Part shown: piece by piece, positions 7,867 through 15,422 of the stretch
Layout: each line of letters opens with the position of its first letter
How positions within the stretch are numbered: the stretch's first letter is position 1
NCBI GenBank assembly: GCA_964456445.1
Contig: CAYWBI010000060.1
Location: forward strand, 1 to 19,535
DNA: 19,535 bases
From: CAYWBI01 sp964456445
Lineage (GTDB): Bacteria; Calditrichota; Calditrichia; Calditrichales; J004
Direction: 5' to 3'
Notes under the pieces: generated by a model
What the model was told of the DNA's origin: nothing
What the model saw: only the letters and a program-made list of their open reading frames with translations
Databases searched by the model: none
Position numbers and translations under genes: made by a program

Positions 7867-8667
7867 TCACTTTTGGCAATTGGGACAATAATGTGTACCG
7901 CGCCCGGCCATTTTTGTTTTTTCTAAGATTGAGCCGCAGGATTTGCATTGCTTACCCGCGCGGCCATAAACATTAAAATATTTCTGATTGGTTCCTTCAT
8001 TACCCCTGGTATCACGGTAATCGGAAATAGTACTGCCCATATTATTAATTGCCTGTTGAAGAGTTTCACGCAGGGTTTTGAATAAACGCATGCTTTCATC
8101 CGCCAAAATTGAGCGTGTATCCCGCCCGGGATGGATGCCAGCCTTAAACAACGATTCATCGGCATATATATTTCCAACACCGGCAAGAAACCTTTGATTC
8201 AGCAAAAAAGCCTTTATACCCATCGAATGGCCATGTAAAAGCTTTGAGAAATGCAATCCATCCATTTGTGCCGACATGGCGTCTTCCCCGACGTTGGGCA
8301 TAGCTTCCCCGGCATTCTTTACATGATAAATCCGGCCAAATTTTCTTACATCCTTAAAATACAGACGTGAGCCATCATCAAAAGACAGAACCGCCCGAAT
8401 ATGTTTTGCCGGGCCATTTTCCGGCTTTTCCATAAAAAGCAACTGTCCCGTCATCCGCAAATGAACCACCAAAACACTGTCCGGCATGTAAAGCAGGATA
8501 TATTTGCCCTTGCGCCCTATCTGTTTTATCACCTGGCCTGCCACCGGCAAGGAACATCTTTGCTCATAGGTTTTATCCCAAAGCACATCTATTTTTTTGA
8601 TCGTTTTATCAAGAACTTGTTCCCGCAGTTCGCGCACCACAATTTCGACTTCAGGCAATTCAGGCAT
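7867..8667 (-). CDS. mutM: formamidopyrimidine-DNA glycosylase (Fpg/MutM)
   Basis: A bifunctional DNA glycosylase/AP lyase that removes 8-oxoguanine and formamidopyrimidines. From the ATG at 8667 the protein has 266 aa. It begins MPELPEVE, so after loss of Met the catalytic Pro and Glu (P2, E3) are exposed, as the mechanism requires. Other hallmarks are the GRKGKY lysine region (51-56), HLRMTGQL, DVRKFGR at 106-112, NIYADE in the helix-two-turns-helix region, and a C-terminal zinc finger C241, C244, C261, C264 with R256 in GRGTHYC. An in-frame ATG at 8691 would overlap the upstream TPR gene and add eight residues before the catalytic proline, so it is rejected. A GGAAAG ribosome binding site supports 8667. 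The gene lies 16 nt after the TPR-lipoprotein gene. Confidence 0.97.
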   Translation of the reverse strand: MPELPEVEIVVRELREQVLDKTIKKIDVLWDKTYEQRCSLPVAGQVIKQIGRKGKYILLYMPDSVLVVHLRMTGQLLFMEKPENGPAKHIRAVLSFDDGSRLYFKDVRKFGRIYHVKNAGEAMPNVGEDAMSAQMDGLHFSKLLHGHSMGIKAFLLNQRFLAGVGNIYADESLFKAGIHPGRDTRSILADESMRLFKTLRETLQQAINNMGSTISDYRDTRGNEGTNQKYFNVYGRAGKQCKSCGSILEKTKMAGRGTHYCPNCQK

Positions 8668-8683
8668 TTTTTTTCTTTCCGCT

Positions 8684-9643
8684 TTACTCACCGCCGTTGA
8701 TCAACCGGCCTTTTTTGTATTTTTTACCGCTATATAAAATAGCCCGGGCCTTTTCACCATTGTAAAAACCTGCCAACAGTTCGTAGGCTTCGTACAAACT
8801 TGTACCGCCATCCACGGCCAAACGTAACTGAACTATGGCATCTTCGCGGTTATTCTGCCGGGCAAAGTAGAGCCCGCGAAAAAAATGGACGTCTGTCTTT
8901 TTTAGATACCTCTTTGCAGTATTAACCAGTATTTCATAGGCTTGTTCCCAGGCCCGCAGATAAAACAAACCGCGTAGGTAAACCAGATAAAGCGAACGTT
9001 GACGGACGCCTCCGGCAACTGCCAGCCGGGAGGCATTGATCAGGGCAACATAGTCCTTTTTTTCATAAGTCAACTTGGCCCTTAGAACAAAATAACTTGT
9101 ATCCGTTTTCTGACCGGCGATTAAACGTTTATAGTCGTCCAAAACACTTCGGGCAATCCCGTAGTCCCTGGTCTGTAAAAAACATGCCGCCAGCCGAAGC
9201 GTCAAATTTAGTTTTTCCGGCGCCAGGGCAATGGCTTTTTTATAAGCTTTTTGGGCTTTATCATACTCATGGCGCTTAAAGTATATGTCCGCAATTTTTA
9301 TCTGAACAACTTCATAGTTTGAACGGTATTGTAAAGCTTGTTTATATGCCTTAAGTGCTTTCTCGTTTTGTCTTTTGTTCGAGAGAATATCCCCTTTTAA
9401 CTCATAATATCCGGCAATATGGCTATTGATGGATATAGCCTGGTCAATATACATTAACGCAGGCTCAAACCGCCCGGCGCTAAAGGATTCCAAAGCGCGT
9501 GAATAATATTTAAAGGCGCTCCTGTCATCTTTTTTGAGTACGTGTTGTGTGGAGCAACCAATCATGATAAGAAACACAGCAAACCATAAAAGCCATTTGA
9601 TATTAGAGAACATATATTTGGACCGCTTATTAAATTTATTCAC
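8684..9643 (-). CDS. TPR-repeat lipoprotein
   Basis: A 319-aa protein with a basic N-terminus, a hydrophobic stretch (about 17-29) and a lipobox-like MIGC ending at C30, so it is probably an exported lipoprotein. At least three tetratricopeptide repeats follow (about 44-77, 78-111 and 112-145; the third has YDKAQKAYKKAIALAP), with more degenerate helical repeats to about 300. TPR proteins are scaffolds; no partner can be named. The frame opens with GTG at 9643; an ATG at 9613 would give a 20-residue signal peptide ending at the same cysteine and is an equally reasonable start. Neither has a strong ribosome binding site. The gene is followed after 16 nt by mutM, with which it may be cotranscribed. 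Pilus-assembly or outer-membrane-assembly lipoproteins look similar, but nothing here identifies one. Confidence 0.82.
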   Translation of the reverse strand: MNKFNKRSKYMFSNIKWLLWFAVFLIMIGCSTQHVLKKDDRSAFKYYSRALESFSAGRFEPALMYIDQAISINSHIAGYYELKGDILSNKRQNEKALKAYKQALQYRSNYEVVQIKIADIYFKRHEYDKAQKAYKKAIALAPEKLNLTLRLAACFLQTRDYGIARSVLDDYKRLIAGQKTDTSYFVLRAKLTYEKKDYVALINASRLAVAGGVRQRSLYLVYLRGLFYLRAWEQAYEILVNTAKRYLKKTDVHFFRGLYFARQNNREDAIVQLRLAVDGGTSLYEAYELLAGFYNGEKARAILYSGKKYKKGRLINGGE

Positions 9644-9797
9644 CTATCAAAAAACTTTTAGTAAACCGGGCTACCATAGAAGGGTTTCACTCATTTTTTA
9701 TATGCTGCCCATGATACAAGCCCGGAGAAACCCGCACCATAAAAATTGCCGTTTAACCCAAACAACTTAATCCGGGATAAATTTGTAATTTCATGTT

Positions 9798-10427
9798 TTA
9801 TCGATTTTCGAGCAATACCTTTGTCAGGCGGTCATAGGTCTGCCTATAAAATGGTTCCCTCGTAAAATCATCTCCACGTCGAATATAAACCGACATATTT
9901 TTTTTGATCAATGCCAAAAAGTCAAAATCATTTTTGGCTTCCCATTCCTGTAATTTTTGATCGATGTATTCACTATGTGCAGACATGATGGAACGGCTGA
10001 TGACCCTGGCGCCAATATTTCGTAACAGTTCATCTTTCCCGTCTTTAAATTTTTCTATGTATGGAATAATTATTTCCGGTTTCCGGCGGGCAGTATATTC
10101 CAGGCTTTGCAAAACAAACTGCCGAAGGTTGCTATCGCTGTCGTTTAAAAGCGCGTCCAAGGCTTTTTCCCATCCGTCAACCGGGCCATGGCGGCCAATC
10201 ATTTCCGCAAGGGTGCTCTTATCCTGTATGGCTTTATGCATGTTGCTGTTACAATAAGAATCTATTATCTGTGGTAAGCGTGCATAATATTCAGGGGTAA
10301 TCTCTTCCGGGCCGTCCAGGTTTAAGCTTTTGCACAAACGGATAAGCAGTTGTGATGTGGTTTGTACCTTGCGCGCGGCCGGGCGGCTTTTTATATATAT
10401 ATCGTGTAAATTTTGCAAACTGGACAT
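9798..10427 (-). CDS. helical-repeat (HEAT-like) protein, function unknown
   Basis: A 209-aa soluble protein with no signal peptide or membrane segment, predicted almost wholly helical. Residues about 85-160 show a HEAT-like pattern: WEKALDALLNDSD, then NLRQFVLQSLEYTARR, then IIPYIEKFKDGKDELLRNI. The start is the ATG at 10427: an AGGA site is 7 nt upstream, whereas a TTG at 10430 would sit too close to it. I do not recognise an orthologous family. AlkD-type DNA glycosylases are also made of HEAT-like repeats and DNA-repair genes lie nearby, but no AlkD catalytic residues could be recognised, so that link is not claimed. It has gaps of about 155 nt on both sides and is probably its own transcription unit, or loosely linked to the TPR gene downstream. 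Confidence 0.72.
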   Translation of the reverse strand: MSSLQNLHDIYIKSRPAARKVQTTSQLLIRLCKSLNLDGPEEITPEYYARLPQIIDSYCNSNMHKAIQDKSTLAEMIGRHGPVDGWEKALDALLNDSDSNLRQFVLQSLEYTARRKPEIIIPYIEKFKDGKDELLRNIGARVISRSIMSAHSEYIDQKLQEWEAKNDFDFLALIKKNMSVYIRRGDDFTREPFYRQTYDRLTKVLLENR

Positions 10428-10584
10428 CAATTGTTCCTAATCCATGCGAATAATGGTAAAATCAATTATAGGCGGGATAATCACGGCATCCCCTATATTT
10501 GATTTTGTGTTTATAAAAAACAAAAATATACAGGTTAAACCAAATATATTCAATGCTTAAAGACACATACAATCATTAAAATTG

Positions 10585-11016
10585 TTATTTTTTTGAGTTA
10601 TAAAAAAACAGTGCCAGGAAAGAGACAGAAGTAAGAACGATATTTACAAGAAGTTTGGCCCCGGTTACTTTCGTTCCCAACAGGGCGAGACCACAACCAC
10701 AATCAATACGCAGACCGCTAATCAGGGCATAGGCCACAACAAAGCTGAACAGGGCAAACAGGAAAACGGCAATGCCCAATGCCGCCCGTCGCATCAATCC
10801 GCTAATAAGACACAGTCCCGTAAAAAATTCCAACCAGGGCAAAAAAAGCGCAGGGACGGGACTTAGAATTTCCGGTAGCAAATGATACGCCCGGATATTT
10901 CGGGCGAAATCCGCGGGGTCCATAAATTTATCATAAGATGCCATGATCAGGACAGCCCCAAGCAGTATGGCGGTAAGAACGGGCATCAGGTGCTTTACGT
11001 TGATTTTTTTCATCAT
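10585..11016 (-). CDS. MauE/DoxX-like redox-associated membrane protein
   Basis: A 143-aa protein with four hydrophobic helices (about 10-27, 56-74, 78-100 and 118-138). Features typical of the MauE/DoxX superfamily are a KFMDPADFARNIRAYHLLPE-like segment in the first loop and a DCGCG motif (C106, C108) between helices three and four. MauE is needed for methylamine dehydrogenase maturation, but most homologues occur without mau genes and are thought to handle thiol or redox chemistry at the membrane. The upstream neighbour, 99 nt away on the same strand, encodes a membrane-anchored rhodanese, a pairing that supports sulfur or thiol redox work. Start codons at 11016 and 11013 are adjacent ATGs and no clear ribosome binding site distinguishes them. 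Confidence 0.85.
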   Translation of the reverse strand: MMKKINVKHLMPVLTAILLGAVLIMASYDKFMDPADFARNIRAYHLLPEILSPVPALFLPWLEFFTGLCLISGLMRRAALGIAVFLFALFSFVVAYALISGLRIDCGCGLALLGTKVTGAKLLVNIVLTSVSFLALFFYNSKK

Positions 11017-11115
11017 GGTTTATTTATTTGCCTGTTGGACATATTTTCCATGTGGTAAAAATATATCAGATTTCTGACTTTTGATTGATTAGAGCCTTTT
11101 CATTTCCGCTTTAAA

Positions 11116-11577
11116 TTAAATTTGAGGGGCGGTTAAAGGATAATTGGCATTCTTCCATCCCCGGTAACCTTCCCTAAAAATGGCCACATGAATAAAACCG
11201 ATTTTTTTTAAACGATCGGCCAGGATATCCGCCTGATGGCACGTCGAACTATAACAATAAACAATAAGATTGGATTTTTTATCCAATGCAGCAGACAAAC
11301 GTTCAACGTCTCTGGAATTGTATGGAATATTGATCGCTCCCGGGATGTGGCTATCCTGGAAAGCCCGCAGGTTCTGGGCATCGACAAATAATGCAGATTG
11401 TTCTTTATAGATTTTCCATGCCTGGTACAAATCAATTATTGCACCCTGTTCGATTACAGGTGCATGGTAAACCCAGGGGATGCCTTTTGAGGAAACCGCA
11501 TTAAAAGCAATGGCAGCAATTAATGACATCCCTGATATAAACAGTACCTGACGCACAATTTTTCTCTTATTTCCCAT
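11116..11577 (-). CDS. membrane-anchored rhodanese-domain protein
   Basis: A 153-aa protein with a basic N-terminus and one hydrophobic segment (about 9-28), a signal anchor or uncleaved signal, followed by a single rhodanese domain (about 44-150). The domain shows FVDAQN at 64-69, the HIPGAINIPY segment at 77-86, and the active-site loop VYCYSSTCHQA with the catalytic cysteine expected at C108; a second cysteine, C113, lies in the same loop. The closing GYRGWKNANYPL matches the rhodanese C-terminus. The domain should face the periplasm. It probably transfers sulfane sulfur or acts in thiol redox; the substrate is unknown. It is followed by the MauE/DoxX-like gene. Upstream is an extended -10 element (11651-11659). 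The ribosome binding site is weak. Confidence 0.9.
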   Translation of the reverse strand: MGNKRKIVRQVLFISGMSLIAAIAFNAVSSKGIPWVYHAPVIEQGAIIDLYQAWKIYKEQSALFVDAQNLRAFQDSHIPGAINIPYNSRDVERLSAALDKKSNLIVYCYSSTCHQADILADRLKKIGFIHVAIFREGYRGWKNANYPLTAPQI

Positions 11578-11650
11578 AGTTCTTTGCTAATTTCACTCTT
11601 TCGTGTCAGAATAGATGGATCAACAAAATTTTATAACGATAAATATTCAG

Positions 11651-11659
11651 ATTATAGCA
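11651..11659 (-). promoter_or_regulatory. putative extended -10 promoter of the rhodanese-MauE pair
   Basis: On the minus strand TGCTATAAT (11651-11659) is a perfect extended -10 element, about 75 nt upstream of the rhodanese ATG at 11577. No good -35 hexamer lies at 16-18 nt spacing, which extended -10 promoters can tolerate. Confidence 0.45.
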
Positions 11660-11821
11660 GATCATTTATTTGACTATGGTAACGCCTACCTCCCTGTTTT
11701 AACGGGCGGTTTAGCATAAATACATACGGTAATGCATCTCTATTTTGAGAACTGATCTATTCCCTGAAATATGAATATACACTATTTTTTTGATTGTGTT
11801 GTATTTAATCTTTCTAAACTA

Positions 11822-13018
11822 TTAGTCATGATTGATTCGTTGCAGGGCCATTTGCATCCGCTTCATGGCCTTCTCCAAATCATCCAGGGACGCCGCATAG
11901 GAAATACGTAAATAATTTTCCGCTTCAAAACCAATACCGGGCACCATGGCCACATGCGCATCTTGCAAAAGATACAGCGCCAGGTCCGTGGAATTGGCAA
12001 TGATCCTGCCGGAATCCGTTCGACCGTAACAGCCACTGATATTTGGGAAAAAATAGAATGCGCCCTGTGGCATGGTAAATTGTATGCCCGCCATTTTTTT
12101 CAGTCGTCCCCGTACATAAGCACGACGTTCTTCATAGACCGCGCGCATGTCTTCAACAACATCCTGAGGGCCGGTCAATGCAGCCATTGCAGCATATTGT
12201 GAAATGGAGGAGGCATTGGATGTGCTGTGCCCCTGGATCTTATCCATCGCTTTAATGATTTCCAATGGTCCAAGGGAAAAACCAATACGCCAGCCCGTCA
12301 TGGCATAAGCTTTGGAAACCGCCTGTAAAATGACCAAACGGTCATCAAGCAAATCCCTAAAAGCCGCGCCACTTGCATAATCCAGATCATCAAAGCGCAG
12401 CGGGGCATATACTTCATCGGAAAGAAAGTAAATATCCGTTCCCTTAATTTCCTGTAGCAAAGCACTTAATTCTGCCCGGTTGTAAACCATGCCTGTCGGG
12501 TTACAGGGATTACTTATCATCAACGCTTTTGTTCTGGGGGTGATGGCCGCACGCAATTGCTGCGGGGTCAACTTAAAACCATTCTGCTCGGTTGCAGGCA
12601 CCACAATTGCTTTACCGTCCGCCAAACCTACCGCCTCCGGGTGTGTGGGCCAAACCGGGGATGGCATGATGACCTCATCGCCTGTATTCAACAAAGCCAT
12701 CAGGACATTAAAGATGGATTGCTTAGCGCCGTTGGTTACAATAATCTGATCCGGCGGATAATCTGCATCATAGTCTTCCTTCATCCGTTTGGAGATGGCC
12801 TGGCGTAAGGGCATTATACCGCGGTTTATGGTATAGTGACTATGATTGTCCCGGACGGCCTGTATGGCGGCCTGTTTCACATGGTCGGGTGAATTAAAAT
12901 CCGGTTCACCCATGCCAAGATTGATTATGTCCACACCTTCCGCCCGCAGACGCATGGCTTCGCCGGATACTTTTAAGGTTGCCGACTCTTTTAGACGTTG
13001 TGCCCTTTTTGATAACAT
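11822..13018 (-). CDS. pyridoxal-phosphate aminotransferase, class I/II (AspB-like)
   Basis: A 398-aa fold-type I PLP enzyme of the aspartate/aromatic aminotransferase Ib subgroup. The N-terminal NLGMGEPDF (33-41) binds substrate. NPCNPTG (170-176) carries the cofactor-contacting N173, D201 and Y204 lie in the SDEVYAPL segment, the Schiff-base lysine is K236 in SKAYAMTGWRIGF, and R371 in NYLRISYA should bind the substrate carboxylate. The likely reaction is transfer of the amino group of aspartate (possibly also aromatic amino acids or prephenate) to 2-oxoglutarate; specificity cannot be read from sequence. The ATG has a GAGG site 8 nt upstream. It is probably monocistronic, since the M49 peptidase transcript ends at the terminator before it and the rhodanese gene has its own promoter. 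Length and motifs are normal. Confidence 0.95.
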   Translation of the reverse strand: MLSKRAQRLKESATLKVSGEAMRLRAEGVDIINLGMGEPDFNSPDHVKQAAIQAVRDNHSHYTINRGIMPLRQAISKRMKEDYDADYPPDQIIVTNGAKQSIFNVLMALLNTGDEVIMPSPVWPTHPEAVGLADGKAIVVPATEQNGFKLTPQQLRAAITPRTKALMISNPCNPTGMVYNRAELSALLQEIKGTDIYFLSDEVYAPLRFDDLDYASGAAFRDLLDDRLVILQAVSKAYAMTGWRIGFSLGPLEIIKAMDKIQGHSTSNASSISQYAAMAALTGPQDVVEDMRAVYEERRAYVRGRLKKMAGIQFTMPQGAFYFFPNISGCYGRTDSGRIIANSTDLALYLLQDAHVAMVPGIGFEAENYLRISYAASLDDLEKAMKRMQMALQRINHD

Positions 13019-13328
13019 TCGGAATCCTCTTCTTCAAAATTTTATGCGTATATAAAACTTAAGACCCGGATAATACTATTAACTTGTTTTGTTTTTTTAA
13101 TGATTGGATGAAAATACTATTTTTTGCTATATAATGCTTAATTCTTTACAGCTGCAGAAGAGAAAAAAATCCACTAACAAAACGATCATAACCAATGTAA
13201 TGGGACCGGCCTTTCAATTCTTGACGCCGGTGAGACTCCGCATCAATTTTTAGCATTTATTGATCAAAAGAAGAAAAATGGCCTTCACCAAAAAAGATGA
13301 AGGCCAGAGAGCCATGTTACATAGTTGA
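13019..13328. other. 310-nt intergenic region between the M49 peptidase and the aminotransferase
   Basis: It holds the terminator of the M49 gene at its right side (13271-13306). A 6-bp perfect inverted repeat follows (ACCGGC 13205-13210, GCCGGT 13226-13231, 15-nt loop), and then an A+T-rich stretch (about 13040-13140) leading to the aminotransferase start. No ORF is supported, and no clear -35/-10 pair was found for the aminotransferase, although a promoter is expected here. Confidence 0.45.
13271..13306 (-). terminator. rho-independent terminator of the M49 peptidase gene
   Basis: TGGCCTTCA (13279-13287) and TGAAGGCCA (13298-13306) form a perfect 9-bp stem with a 10-nt loop. On the minus strand the stem is followed by TTTTTCTT. 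It lies 22 nt after the stop of the M49 peptidase gene, as expected for an intrinsic terminator. Confidence 0.88.
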
Positions 13329-15371
13329 CTAATTGAAATTTGGTAAAAACGAGTAATTTTTCGAAAAACCCATCATTTGTTTTGTAAAATCATCCGGATA
13401 AGAAATCTTAACGTTCATGATTTTCCCATCTTTTTTTACCGGCGTCAGCTTGGGTTGAATAAACCCGCTATATGGGGCTATATTTAGTTTTTTATAGCGG
13501 GCGATGACTTCTTTCTGTAAAGCAACGTTTACCTTCACGCCATAATTTTCCACCAGGTTTTTACCGGCTTCATAATCGCCCTCGGATTTTATCCGCTGAA
13601 TTTCCCGCAATAGCTTACCGAACAATACCCGCAGTTTTGGATAGTTATTGATAACCATGTACGTTTTGCCGTCACGTGTTTTCTTTTCAATGACACTATC
13701 TTTTGCACCATGTTCATACACCCATTTTGCCACTAATTGCCGGTTGCGCATGTGGGCTTCTTCGAGGTTGTTACCCACTTTTACCCGACGTAATTGTAAC
13801 ATTAACCCGTTGCGGATGTAGCTGTTGTATTCGGCTTTCCCTGGATTCAGATTGGGTAAAACACCCTGATCAACCAAACGTTGATCCATAAGAAAATAAA
13901 GTGCAACGAGATCCGCCCTGGCTTCTTCCAACGTACTTGAATAATTTTTCAAAGTCTCTTTCGGAGTGCCAATGCCCTCGTTGATCTTACCGGAGGCATG
14001 ACCAATCACTTCGTGCATATCCGTCTCGAGATTATCACCCAATGTGCCCCACTTACGTGATAATTCAACTTCATCTTTGTTCCAGGCGAATTCTTCCAAT
14101 GCCCCACTGCTCTTGGATGCCTCGGCATAGGCATTTACAATATTGCCAAGATTGATGGATTTGGAACCATGGGTTGCACGTATCCAATTAGCATTGGGCA
14201 GGTTTACACCAATCGGCGTGGAAGGTGCGGCATCGCCTGCTTCCATAACAGCGTTGATCACATTGGCTGTGATGCCTTTTACATTTTTCTTTTTATGAGC
14301 ATCCATAATCGGCGAATGGTCTTCAAACCATTGGGCACGGCTGCTGATGGCAGCAATCCGTTTACTTGCTTCGGGGTCCTTTACCTGAATGATTGATTCA
14401 TAAGAAGCGCGGTAACCCAGGGCATCGCCATATACTTCAATAAAACCATTGATCATGTCCACAGTAGAGTGGGTATCGGCAACCCAGGCGATACTGTAAT
14501 CATCAAACACCTTTAGATCACCAGTTTCATAGTATTTTATAAGCAGCGCCAGGGCTTTTTTCTGCCGGGCATTTTCTGCCAATGGCACTGCTTTTTTGAG
14601 CCAGAAAACGATTTTCTCGATGGCCGGGCCATACATCCCCCCAACTTTCCAAACTTTTTCAGTAATCTTACCGTTTTCCTTAACAAGTTTAGAATTCAGG
14701 CCCCATGAAATCGGTTCCTTGTCCTTAGGATCGATACGTTTTTTATAGAAATCCACGACCTCTTTTTCTGTCAAACCCTCATAATAGTTATTGGCAGAAT
14801 TTGCGATGTGATCCACGCCTGCATCCAGGTTTACCCTCTTTGCGTCCACCTTTGAATCAAACATAATAGGTTTTAAAATTTTCAGGAAGTCATCCACGCT
14901 CTGCCCATTTTTTAAGGGAAGAACATCAGGAGACAAGCCCTTTACAAGACCCGCGAAATAATCATAGGAAAATTTCGGTTGGAATTTCATCGTGGAGTAA
15001 TGGTGATGAATTCCATTTGAAAACCAAACACGTTTGGTATAGATCATCAGGTTCTTATAATCATCAATGGTGCGATCACCGGAATAATTTGCAACAATGG
15101 CTTCCAGTGTACGCCGGATAACCAAATTGTATTTAAAGTTCTGGTCATAGATAATATCACGACCGGATAACGCCGCCTGTGAAAGATAATATAGCATGGT
15201 TTTGGTGTTTAGGCTTAATTCGTCAAATCCAGGCACCTGATAACGAAGGATACGTAAATCTGCAAATTGCCCGGTGCTATATTTAAAAGAATCCTTATTT
15301 GTAGATGGGCTTTGTGTTTTACAGGCCATAAAAAATCCTGAAATTAAAATAAATATTATAATTTTCTTCAT
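13329..15371 (-). CDS. M49-family (dipeptidyl peptidase III-like) zinc peptidase, lipoprotein
   Basis: A 680-aa zinc metallopeptidase. The M49 signature HExxGH is present as HEVIGH at 453-458 (zinc ligands H453 and H458, catalytic E454). The second motif EEARAD is at 482-487, supplying the third ligand. Spacing of about 29 residues between the motifs resembles the Bacteroides-type bacterial enzyme rather than the longer spacing of human DPP III. DPP III releases dipeptides from the N-terminus of short peptides. The N-terminus MKKIIIFILISGFFMAC has a hydrophobic core and a lipobox-like ending at C17, so the enzyme is predicted to be a membrane-anchored lipoprotein, unlike the cytosolic characterised eukaryotic enzymes. 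Homologues are sometimes mislabelled dihydrofolate reductase. A ribosome binding site (AGAGGA) precedes the ATG. It lies 51 nt after the AI-2E-family gene and ends at a strong terminator. Confidence 0.93.
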   Translation of the reverse strand: MKKIIIFILISGFFMACKTQSPSTNKDSFKYSTGQFADLRILRYQVPGFDELSLNTKTMLYYLSQAALSGRDIIYDQNFKYNLVIRRTLEAIVANYSGDRTIDDYKNLMIYTKRVWFSNGIHHHYSTMKFQPKFSYDYFAGLVKGLSPDVLPLKNGQSVDDFLKILKPIMFDSKVDAKRVNLDAGVDHIANSANNYYEGLTEKEVVDFYKKRIDPKDKEPISWGLNSKLVKENGKITEKVWKVGGMYGPAIEKIVFWLKKAVPLAENARQKKALALLIKYYETGDLKVFDDYSIAWVADTHSTVDMINGFIEVYGDALGYRASYESIIQVKDPEASKRIAAISSRAQWFEDHSPIMDAHKKKNVKGITANVINAVMEAGDAAPSTPIGVNLPNANWIRATHGSKSINLGNIVNAYAEASKSSGALEEFAWNKDEVELSRKWGTLGDNLETDMHEVIGHASGKINEGIGTPKETLKNYSSTLEEARADLVALYFLMDQRLVDQGVLPNLNPGKAEYNSYIRNGLMLQLRRVKVGNNLEEAHMRNRQLVAKWVYEHGAKDSVIEKKTRDGKTYMVINNYPKLRVLFGKLLREIQRIKSEGDYEAGKNLVENYGVKVNVALQKEVIARYKKLNIAPYSGFIQPKLTPVKKDGKIMNVKISYPDDFTKQMMGFSKNYSFLPNFN

Positions 15372-15422
15372 ATTTCCTCTTTATAATAGGTAAATAAATT
15401 TTAAGAAATCATACCGACTACA

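Noticed and set aside
8668..8691. Upstream ATG extending Fpg by eight residues
   Set aside because: It would bury the catalytic N-terminal proline and overlap the preceding gene; a good ribosome binding site supports 8667.
10465..10493. TATAAT (10465-10470, minus strand) as promoter of the helical-repeat gene, with a nearby GGGAT/ATCCC dyad
   Set aside because: No -35 element lies at suitable spacing and the dyad has only 5 bp, so support is too thin for a feature.
11680..11715. CCCTGTTTTAACGGG as a terminator of the aminotransferase gene
   Set aside because: It needs a bulge and an impossibly small loop, and it is not followed by a T-tract.
13329..15371. Dihydrofolate reductase, a label sometimes given to homologues of this protein
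   Set aside because: HEVIGH and EEARAD are M49 peptidase motifs, and 680 aa with a lipoprotein signal does not fit dihydrofolate reductase.
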